The notes under the pieces: generated by a model
The model's input: the letters and a program-made list of their open reading frames with translations, nothing else
What the model was told of the DNA's origin: nothing
The model's database searches: none
DNA from: Aradus depressus
Lineage: Eukaryota > Arthropoda > Insecta > Hemiptera > Aradidae
Direction of reading: 5' to 3'
Assembly (NCBI GenBank): GCA_963662175.1
Contig: OY759214.1
Location: forward strand, 100,216,115-100,280,114
Length of the DNA stretch: 64,000 nt
Part shown: positions 1 to 11,300 of the stretch, one piece after another
Layout of the letters: every line of letters begins with the position of its first letter
Numbering within the stretch: the stretch's first letter is position 1
Made by a program: the position numbers and the translations under genes

Positions 1-126
1 CGAAGGACGGCGTGCTTAAGTTTATTTTACCTTCCAGATAAAATAAACTAAGGGCCTCGGTCGGGTTTCGAACCCACGATCTTGAGCTCAGAAGACAAGC
101 ACGCATACCACTGAGCTACCATCTCT
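1..126 (-). repeat. SINE-A fragment (tRNA-derived head, reversed)
   Basis: Read on the minus strand this begins with a tRNA-like head: box A-like TAGCTCAGTGG and box B-like GGTTCGAAACC, followed by the start of the SINE body. The same head and body recur more than ten times in the window (best copy at 53949). The window edge cuts this copy. Confidence 0.8.
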
Positions 127-405
127 AAGTTTATAGTAGAATTTCCAATAATTAATTTTAATATAGAATTAAATCTATAGGAGATAGACTATACATATTT
201 TCGACTCTCCTATTTCCATTCAAGGCTGATTGTGTCCACGTTTAGTCCATTCAATGAATTAATGTTGAAATGGTGAAGTTATAGATATGCCACGGAAAAA
301 AGCGTTTGTATATTCTAAATAGTATTCACATTTTAATAGTCGTAAAATGATAATAATAATAGAAACGTAGAATATAATAGAGTGAGTAAACTGTTAGTAG
401 GAGGC

Positions 406-522
406 CATGGGGGGAAGAGCGTAGGACTTTGGTCGCATGGTTGACATGGGGGGTAGAGCGTAGGGCTTTGGTCGCATGGTTGACATGGGGGGTAGAGCGT
501 AGAGCTTTGGTCGCATGGTTGA
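406..522. repeat. Three tandem 39-bp repeats resembling the SINE-B tRNA head
   Basis: Three near-identical 39-bp units start at 406, 445 and 484. Each holds the string TAGAGCGTAGGGCTTTGGTC or a one-base variant, which also occurs in the tRNA-like head of SINE-B at 34883. The array looks like tandem amplification of part of a SINE head. The rest of that SINE is absent here. Confidence 0.8.
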
Positions 523-663
523 TTGACCATCTGTTTTTCAATTAAACCATAAGTCACATGTAAGTCATATATATATATATATGACATATGAAACCATAAG
601 TCATATGTATGTTCATATTATGATACACATATATATGTTCATATTATGATACACTCGAGCCAA

Positions 664-890
664 ACTAGTTAGTTATTATGACTCATGCCCAGGCTTTAAC
701 TACAAGGTCATACCGCCTAATACCAGTGCGTTCTTTTCTCACTCTGGGGGACTCTATTATGGGGACCCTAATTTTTGTCTATCCTAAATTTGTATACAGC
801 TAGGGTAGGGGTCTTTAACGAGTACCTGACATCGTATAGGCTCGGGACCATCGCTTAACGTCGAAGGACGACATGCTCAAGTAAAATAAA
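664..890 (-). repeat. SINE-A copy, lacking the tRNA head
   Basis: The segment matches the SINE-A body in reverse: tail motif GACTCATGCCCAGGC, then the 'GAGTACCTGACATCG' and 'GAAGGACGACATGCTC' blocks. It stops before the tRNA head, as 5'-truncated retroposons do. Confidence 0.8.
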
Positions 891-2308
891 CATAAACACG
901 CCGCTCTTCGGTCGCCTTTCGCGACAAACTGGAATGTTCACTGCTCGACAAATGATATGTCCACTGATTTAATTTGGATTGTGTTTTGTTCAAATGTTTT
1001 TGCAAACACTGTAAAATTACATCTTTGTAACAAAACACGTTTTGGAAGTTAGCTCCACAATTATATTTTGATAGTGTTTAAAGCGCCCCTATAAATTTAC
1101 TGCACCCACTGTGCGCCATCAGGCGTGCCGATGGATGGAGGACAGTAGGTTGATATGAACTACTCCGGAGAGTCGCCATCCTACCACCAAGGTTGAATCA
1201 ATTTAGCAATGATATGTTACTAACCTTATATAACCTCGTTCTCTTCAATAAATACGCTAATGAGTTGAGAGACCCTCGATACATGGAACACCAGTCTTTC
1301 TTTATCGGTGATCGGTGACAAAGTGCTGCCCTTAAAACGGTAAGTGTATTAGACATTAGGCACCCCAGGCACATTGGCCATTAGGTACCCCAAGCACATT
1401 TGCCACCGTTTAGAACCTTGACGCAGAACGGAGCTCAATTTCGGTATGTGTCCAGAACAACATCCTAAAACTGTCCTTCGTCCACCGTATTGATGGTACC
1501 CGACCTTTGAATCGTTATCTTTCTTTATTTTGATCGAAGATCATTCATCTAGGAAGCGAAAATGTAGTGAACCTAAATGAAAGCCCACAAAATGTTGAAT
1601 AAAGGACATAGCCTGGGTAAGAAGACGGAATTGGCCTTTCGCATAGATTTGACTCAAGTTTTAAAAATAAATTTCAATGTAACCTTAGAACCTAGCCAAT
1701 TATTAGCTCCCAATAGTTCAAACTTCCTGAATTTATTTTTTTTTTCAAATTTCCATTAAAAGAAAAAATTTTGCCGGTAATCCGTATATTCAATTTTGTC
1801 GAGCTTGTAGTTCATGGAGGTACTCAGTACTCATCAAAATATTATCAGGATCCGCTGTACCTAGCAAACGAGAAGAGTATCCCTACAACGTACAAAAATT
1901 TCAAATTAATTCGAAAGTTATAACGTAATTGTATTTGTGAAATCAGTACTATGTTATTCCTCAATCGTAAATGTGACATATGTGGGTGATTTTTAATTAA
2001 AGTGTCGGATTTTCAAAAAGAAGCAAACCTCACACGGCCTCTTTATTGCAAGTACGCTGCGAGAGAAAACATACGGGTGAACATCTGAATGCAAACTTCT
2101 TGCAATATTCATACGTTATTCCCTTCGAATTACTTCGACATTGTTATACGTTGACACATGCTCGGCCTCTAACTACTAAGGTCATACATAATATGACGTC
2201 CTCATACCGACTATCTACATGTTTTTCATATAATCAACTGGTTGGGGATTATTAACTATTTTCAGTTTTTTTTTTTTAATTATAACAATTTTTTAAAATT
2301 AATTTCAG
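891..2308. other. P450 upstream region, no gene seen; 25-bp tandem duplication inside
   Basis: No supported coding region. A 25-bp unit occurs twice in tandem at 1354-1378 and 1379-1403 (CATTAGGCACCCCAGGC...). The far end is an intron 3' end: a TTTCAG acceptor at about 2308 opens the short leader in front of the P450 start codon, so an untranslated first exon and the promoter should lie upstream, but neither could be placed. Confidence 0.5.
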
Positions 2309-2329
2309 ACTTATCCTCACTAAGGAACC

Positions 2330-5300
2330 ATGTTTGTTGAGATTATACTAATCCTTGGAACCTTATTCTTTATTTATCACTATTGGGCTCTTGGATATTG
2401 GAAACGGAAAGGTGTTCCTCAAGCGAAGGGGAAAATTATATTTGGAAATATTTTTGATGTAATAACCGGGAAAAAAACAATATACGAAATGTTTGAAGAA
2501 ATGAGCAAGTGGGTATCCTTAATTGATACTAATCAGAATAATATCCATATTGTATTATATAAATCACATTATTGAGGTATATTGACGATACTTGAGTAAA
2601 TAAAACAAACTTGTTTTTTGGCCTTTCAAAAAATATATTCATGAGTTCACGTTTCGCTCATTTGGGGATGTTCAAAACTTCATTTTTTTAATGTCTAAAA
2701 TAATAATGTCTAACAAGATATCCAATATTTTTTGTCACACGTCTGTTTAAGAAAAATGACCTCAATATATATTTTAAATTTTAGTCTTCATGATTAAAAT
2801 ATTTTCGGCTAAACAATATCCGTCTTGTGACTACTAATTTTGTTAGTTATTGTAACTCATGCCCGGACTTGAACCATGAGATCATATCGCCTACTACTAG
2901 AGCGCTCTTTCGTCGCTCTTGTGCACAATGGGTCCTACATTTTGCCTGACCAGGTTTATACCATGAGCTACCGGCGCCCTCTATTTGACAATTCATAAAT
3001 TATTGATTATCTTGCATTTCACTTGAGGCCATTTTTCTTAAACAGATGTGTGGCAAAAATGGCCTTAAAATTTTAGTTATTGTGACTCATGCCCAGGCAT
3101 TAACTATTAGGTCATATCGCCTATTGGCAGAGCACTCTGTCGTCGCTCTCTGGTGGACATGAACCTGACTCTACTGTGGGAGTCGTAAATGTCGTCTAAC
3201 GCAACATTTTTATTCACCTAGGGTGAGTACATGACATCGCACAGACTTGGGTCTATTGCTTAAGGTCTAAAAGACGGCATGCTCAAGGTTATTTTCACCT
3301 TCGAAATTCGAGAAGTTTGCGTTCAGCAAACTGTCATAGTTTATACTTGACTAAACCTACCGATAGAGTAATGCCGACACCGGTTGTGTATATACATATA
3401 ACATTTTTGATATAAAAAAAGTTAGTTTTATTTATTACAAGTGCCTATAATATAATATATTGTGTATCGGCATTTCTCAACATATAGGCATTAATGAACC
3501 TTTACAGACTTCAGAAAGTCTGCAAGTGAGTCTCTTGATTTGTATTATTTAAAATAATCTGAAACTATGATAATCATATTGTATTATAAAAATCACAATA
3601 TTGATGTATATAATGACATTAATGGATATTTACAGACAGACTACTGAAGGAATGATCGGATTTTATTATTTTTACAATCCTGCACTGCTCGTTAAAGACC
3701 CACAACTCATTAAAAATGTTTTAATAAAAGATTTCAATAGTTTTTCCGATCCCGCATTGGAGTTTAATGTTAAATCTGATTTCCTATTTGGCGGTAATCC
3801 TTTTGTAGTGAAATCTCTGGAAAAGTGAGTTGTACTTGATATTTCAGTATAATACAACTTTTTTTTTTCTATTCAAAACACAAAATATTGTGTTCAGTAA
3901 AATTTAATGTAAAAATCTATTCAATTTTTAGATGGAAAGCAGTGAGAAGTATTCATACACCGATACATACTTCACTAAAACTTAAAGAAATGTTACCAAA
4001 AATGTACAGTGTTGCCAACTTGTTCATCGCCTACTTAGAGGACAATGCATCAAAACCACTTAACGTAATGCATTTTATCTCAATAATTTTAATTATCTAT
4101 TGTTGTTCCTCATTGATTTTTTTTTCTTTGAATCCAAGAAGACTCATTTATTTGTTTCAAACGAAAATGTTACGTTGCTTTGTGTTTGAACAATCCGAAG
4201 CTTTGGAAGTGGTCTCCCAACTTTTAAATCATTCGGAATTTGGCTTCTGTGGTACTGTCAGTGAACTGCCGCATGTGGGAATATTTCAAAACTTTTTTTA
4301 TTCAATATCCCTTTAAATAAATCGAAAAAGGCAATAATTCACATATTGATTAACTTGCGGTGATCACTGTAGTTTGAATATGGCCCGAACATGTTTCAGT
4401 CTAAATTTGTTAAAACCTTCTGCTTTTAATAATTAGCTGAGAACTTTATGTATTTACTAAAAATACATTTCTATTTGTGGATTAATGCACTAACGTTATG
4501 CCCTTGCACTCCAGGATAAAGATCTGATCTGTAATACTGGCCCTGCTGTATAGTAGTGGATAGACACGGAAGCGAAATTGGAGGTTAGGAAAACATATTT
4601 GGATTCAAGAATAGGATGAATTCTATAATTTTTTCTAGGTTTTTGGTAGGAGCTTGGGATGTTAGCTTTCCCGCTTTAGGGAGTGAGCGGTTTGGAAGAG
4701 GGAATTATATGCGAGGAAGAAGATGGCTTTGCGGGGGAAGTTTCCAATTATTTTACAGATGATCATATCGAAAGGATTTTCAGGTAGGTAGACTCTGGGT
4801 GATATGTACGACCACGGAAGGATGGACAGGTTTATGGGGCAGGGAAAGTTGAAGGGAAGAGTCAAGGAACTGAAGGAGAGGTACATGTTGGATTTCTGTA
4901 CGTTCAGCTCACAAACCAACTTCACATAGGACGGGAAATGGTGAGTTACTTGAGGATTTTCCTTGTTGAATCGTAAGGACTTATCTTGATATGATGTGGA
5001 GGATAAATAGGAATTATATCGCTGAAACTGGTAGTATGAGAGTTGCTGCTTGAGAAGGCGGGAAAGTTCATCATAGGTTTGGCGGTCGGTGAGATAGCTT
5101 GTCATCTGTGACTCGACGCATCGAGATCTAGGATTTCCTACTGAAGGTGGTTCTGGGATTATGTGGGAAGAGTTTTTGGGAAGGAAGACATCCAAACTGT
5201 GTCTTGGATGAGGGTTGTGAATATAGAAACTGCTTCTTCAAGTTATTCTGGGGTTTCGAGGGATGTATTGAGATTGATGTGATTTTCCAGAATGTTTCCA

Positions 5301-8300
5301 ATCAATGAGACCACACGTTAGAGAAGAGGATACAGGTTTTATTTGTATTATTTATTAATTATTATTATTATTTTTCTTTTGCCTGCACTAAGCCATGGCC
5401 AACCAAACGGTTAAAGACGAATATATTCAACTTTGCACCGCAATCCACTTCCCTCTTACTAAATCTTAAGATACTCTTAAAAATGTTCATATTCCCAGAA
5501 CCTAGAAGATAAGAATAATAAGGATATGATAATAAGACTGATACAATTTTGCATCTATCTCCGAAAGCAAAATGCACCTCTCCTCAACAAATCTTGGATA
5601 AATCATGAAAATATGCTCAAATGTATCGGTTTCACCACAGTGTCAATCACATAGCCAAATTCCACCTATCCTATGGACATGTCAGTCATACAGACCATGG
5701 TTGGATCTAGACAACAGACAGTTCCTTGGTAGTCGGTTTGTTACTGGTTACAGGTCCAATTCTAAGAGGAATGGGCTGTGGTCAGAGGTAAGGTCATTGA
5801 GGTAGGAAATATTCGCGCTCTCATGCCGGAGGAGACAAAGAAATCCAACAGGTCTGAAAGTTTATTAGGAATGGTTGGCCAATAAGTAGAAGAATAAGAA
5901 GAGAGGTAACTATAATTGATGGAGGATAGTGTTAGTTATTATGACTCTTGCCCGGGCTTTAACTACGAGGTCATATCACTTATTACCAGAGGGCTCTTTC
6001 GTCACTCTGGTGGACATGAGCCCGACTCTACTATGAGAGTCCTAAATTTTGCCTACCCTAAAGTTTTATTCACCTTAGGGTAAGGGCTATTTAACGAGTA
6101 CCTGACATCGCTTAACGTCCCATCCGAAGGACGGCGTGCTTAAGTTTATTTTACCTCCCAGATAAAATAAACTAACGGGCGGGTTGGAGGATAGTGTTGG
6201 ACATCGATAAATCCATGAGTAACATTTTTTTTCTCTTCAAATTACCTATACTTTCAATTATATTGTTTTGTCCTTTCATTAGTTCTGAGGGAACGAAAAG
6301 AAGGAAGTCTGATGTAGTTGAAGAAACAATAAAGAAAAGCCATTTATTGATTAGTCAAAGCATAATTTTTTATATTTTTCCGGTTATACGCTTCGTGACA
6401 TTTACTGTAGGCACTGTAGAAATCACACTTTCTTGTTCAGAAATGCAATACTAAGCATTTGGCGTTAATAGTGTTTTTTTAAATTTATTCGGTTTTAACT
6501 CATATATTTCCGCTACGCAGGCCTAAAACAGTTTCTTTTTTATTGTATTAAGAACAAATTCAACTTTAATTTATATTTTATTGAACGTTTGGGATGTACC
6601 AACTGTAGAAGTGAAGACACACTATAACACATTTATTACTATTCGAACTCACCGACTTTACACTAACAAATAATTCAATATAGTTAAGCCCATATTAACT
6701 ATAACCTCTCAAATGAAATCAGAAGCAGGATCACCAAGTCCAACCGCTGTTTCTTTGGACTCCGGCGTCACCTCAGAAGTAACTTGCTTTCTAGGGCAAC
6801 AAAGCTGGAACTCTACAAAACTGTGATCCGTCCAGTGTTAACTTACGGTTCTGAAACATGGACAATAGCAAAGACTGACGAACAAGCACTCCTGATTCAC
6901 GAAAGGAAGGTCCTACGTTGCATCTATAGAGGTGTCTACGATGGACAGGACTGGAGGAGAAGAACAAATCAGGAGCTATACGCTTTGTCACAAGAACCGG
7001 ACATAGTAAGGTTTGTAAGACTTCACAGACTAAGATGGGCAGGACACTTGGCAAGAATGGGGGACCATGATGTGCCAAAGATGACATTACTGGAGGAAAT
7101 CCACGGGACCAGACGTGTTGTGGGAGGCTGAAGCTGCGTTGGAGGGACGGTGTAGCGCATGATGCGAGGATCCTACTTGGAGTCAGAAACTGGAGAGCAG
7201 CTGCACAGGACCGAGACGACTGGCGAAGGCTGATCCAGGAGACCTTGACTCAGAGATGAGTTGTTGCGCCGACGAAGAAGAAGAAGAAGTTGTTAAGCCC
7301 ATATAGTAAATAGTCCAAGACCCCCGTAACATTTCCATGAACGCAATCTTACCAACCCTCTGTGGTCAACGGATTGAGAGTAAGAGTACACTGATATACA
7401 GAAGTAAATATGTACATTATTTATTTCTTAAATCTAATTTTAAAAATTTTCTAAAGAAAAAAATGTTAAGGAAGCATATTGGCTAATTTTGGTGAGCTTC
7501 AAAATATTTTTGAAATTTGGTCCATACATCCTAGATCTACTTCGATTTTTCTTTTCTTTTTTTATAGGCGAGAGAAGTTTGCAGTTGGTTCACGATCGAC
7601 AATGTTGCTTTATGCGCCTTTGGTACAGAACCCAGCTGTTTCACCAACACAGAAAGTGGATTTAAAAAATATGCTGGAGTGAATCTGTTCAATGCTTCCT
7701 TCTTATCAGATTACACTGTCATTATAGGATTCTTTCCTCCATTTTCTTATATACATAAGATTTTACCATTCAGGTAAACATGTGTTTTTTTCTACTTCAT
7801 TTTTTGCATGGTTGCAGAATGTATGATTGATGAGACCAAAACTGTTTCGATAAATTTAGCAATTACTATGATTTTTTTTTTTTTTTTTAAATAGGCTACT
7901 TACCATAATAACTGATATTCCCATAACAAGCAAAGTTTTTCACTTTCTTGCAAGATGAGAGGATTATTAACTATGCTTGTTCACTGGACAAAATTATTAT
8001 AGTTTTCTGGTCTTCGTAATCGTTCGTTGGTTGTACCTATTAGGTATTTTTGGACATTTTACCAACTGTTTGGATGAAATAATGTCTTCTATGCTTGCTG
8101 CTGTTGTTAGATGTAACTAAATATGTCAAATACCAAAATAAGCCATAATAGGATAGAAAATTTATTTATTATACATTTTCAAAGTTATAATTTAGGTTAG
8201 ACTCATCCCCGGGCTTCAACTACAAGGTCATATCTCCTACTACCCAACGGTGGATTCGGGATGCCCATCAGGGGGGGGGGGGGGGAGGGGAGGGGGGGAT

Positions 8301-11300
8301 TTCGTTCACAGGTTGAGTAACAGTCTGAGTCTGTAAACGAATGACGTCATTAAAGTCTGTGCGCAAGAGGTCCTTCGCGCATCACTAGGACGTCTTTCCC
8401 AATTTAACGTGGATATTTCTTTATCCTTAACGAAACTGACTTATGAGCCTCTGCCCCAGGGGGGGGGGGCGGTAATTCTGCCTTTACCCTTTATACGCCA
8501 CTGCTACTACGAGAGAGCTCTTTCGACAGTCCGGTGGGCATGAGCCCGACTCTACTAGGGGAGTCCTATTTTTTACCTACCCTATATTTGGGAAGGAGTC
8601 TTTAACGAGTACCTGACAACGAGTACAGGCTCGGGACTAACGCTTAACGTCCCAACCGAAGGACGGCATACTTTAGTTTATTTTACCTTCTGGATAAAAT
8701 AAACTAAGGGCCTCGGTCGGGTTCCAAACCTATCGATCTTTAGTTGCGACTGAGCTACCGGCGCCCTCTTTAGTTACTGTTAACTGGATGGCTTACCCTA
8801 TTTGTCACTATCAATATGGGGTAGAGAATGTGTGGTCCGAATGGCATGACATTTATTTTCACCTTTGATAACTTGCTAATAAATTGCGTGTGTATAGGAA
8901 GGAGGTTGTCAAGTACCTACTAAGTATTGCTTTTTGTTTCTTTGGCAGACTGCTCAGCAAAGAATCGGAAAATTTCTTTATGTATATGGTTAAAAAAACA
9001 AAAGAGTTCAGAAAAGAACAAAAAGTCTCTCAGAATGATTTCTTCGATTATCTTTTGAAACTGAGCGAAAAAAGGAAAGCAGACAACCTTCCAGGTATAT
9101 ATTCAACATCTATTTATTCCTTCCTGATGCAGGATTAGTTGCTATCGGACTGCATCAGCATGGAATAGATGTAGGGTAACGTTATCAGCCTTGCCAGATG
9201 TACCTAACGGTCTATTCATTTCTAGAGTTCACTTTGAAAGAGCTGGCTTGCCACTGTATGACATTATATGCAGATGGAACAGAAACCTCCGGGACAATGC
9301 TTTGTCTCATTTTGTTGAAACTGGCCAACCATCCAGAGGTCCAAGAGAAACTCAGAGAAGAGATCACCTCATCAGGCGAAAAACCAGAGCAATTTAATTT
9401 TGATAAAATTCATTCGCTAGATTATCTTGACATGGTTATAAAAGGTACTGAAATGCTGAAAAAATAATTTATTTTGACACCATTCTGCTTAATTTTCGAT
9501 ATCCTCTAACCCGGTCTCGTAACTCATGATTTTACAATAATTCTGTCGGTACGGTGTAAAAGCATCGATGTCAAAGAAATGGGTGTAGGTATATTGTCAA
9601 TTTAAGGGAATTTAACTTAAACATTGCTTCCAAAACCAATGTTTCTTCAGATTCTTTACCAAATTCTGTAAATAATAATATTATGAAGTCATTATAATGA
9701 ATTGTGAAATATGAAAGTTATTGTGACCAATGGAAGGTATGTGTCATCGCCGCGAAACTAATAAGACACCATAATGACAAACATTCAGTACTTTTTCAGT
9801 CATTAAAAAAAAAAATCTATCGTCATCAGGAAAATTGTAAATAAAACGATAAGAAGAACCTTAAATAAGTTTAGCGTTAACGGAAGGACCTCGGTGGTGG
9901 AGTAGATAGCAGTGCTGCCTATTAACCGTAACTTTGGTATTCCTAATATGAAATTTCAACAAGACTTCTTTCGACTGTCGAGGGGATTTATTATACAAGA
10001 TTTATTTAAGTAAATTTTTTTTTCATTCTCAATCCATCAGCAATGGCCTTTAATTAGGAAGTGTTACTGCTCTATGTACGTGGAAATTTAACTCGATGAG
10101 TGACGTCATTAGCTAGGCTAAGAACATTTGAGATGACACTGTGAAATTGTAAACGTACAAGAGTTATGTTGTTTTACCTTAATGATGACTTTTATATATT
10201 ATCGAATACATTTATTTATTCCTTTCATTGAACACGTGACTCAACAGTTGCAAGGTGTGTTTCTAGACCACAAAAACGTACTAGCTGGTGTGCAAACATT
10301 GATTAGAGGATGCCGAAGACAAACTGAAACTCATTGTGGCCTTTAATACAGCAGATGTCGAAAGTTTATCACAAATTTAAGTATCGGTGGATTTATGGCA
10401 TACATCTAAATACCAGTAACCTAGTATTCCACAGTGCCGTTGATGTTTTGACTCCAGAGAAAATTTTTATTCCAATATCTCAGAATTATTGAGAACTTTG
10501 ATTATACTTCCTGTTTCTTCTTTATTTTAGTCTCTCTAGCGTAATCCTTATGAAAACTGGGTTCAGTTTGGGAATCAGGAAGTCAAAATTATTCAAAAGA
10601 CAGACACAATGTACAATATATCAGAGCAACCTAATAATAAATAAATGAAATTATGTGTTTCCTTATTTTGCAGAAGTGTTACGAATACATTCCCCAGTAC
10701 CATTCTTATCGAGAACTTGTGTTCGTTCAGTGACCCTTGGAGGGGTCAGAATCGAACCAGGAACCAAAGTGTTTCTTCCCGTTTTGCTCCTTCATAAGGA
10801 TCCAGCACAGTTTCCAAGACCCACGGAGTTCCTTCCAGAACGGTTCTCTAAAGAAGTGAGTGAGGAGAGTAACACAAGTGCCACGTACTCCTTTGGAGGC
10901 GGACCTAGGATGTGTGTTGGTAAGTAGGAATATAGATACTTAATTCTCTTTTAGGACCACATTCCAATATTTTATTTGACCTACCACCTAATTACATGGT
11001 CTGAAATATTTAATAATATCTAATACCTAACACATACAAGCACATGACAATACTCTCGGTTAGGTGTTATGACTCATGCCCGGGAATAACTACAAGATCA
11101 TAATATGACCTTGTAGTTAATTCCCGGACATGAGTCATAAAACCTAACCGAGAGTATTGTCATGTGCTTGTATGTGTTATTAGATATTATCGCCTATTAC
11201 TAGAGCGCTCCTTCGTCACTCTGGTGGGCATGAGCCCGGCTCTACTGTGGGAGTCCTAAATTTTTATTCACCTAGGGCAGAGGTCTTTAACGAGTACCTA

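Noticed and set aside
6194..6454. Small plus-strand open frame of 86 codons in P450 intron 3
   Set aside because: No motif, partly covers the end of the Jockey relic, and no splice or promoter support.
9880..9960. A third tRNA-derived SINE in P450 intron 6
   Set aside because: Only a weak box A-like phrase; no box B, tail or TSD.
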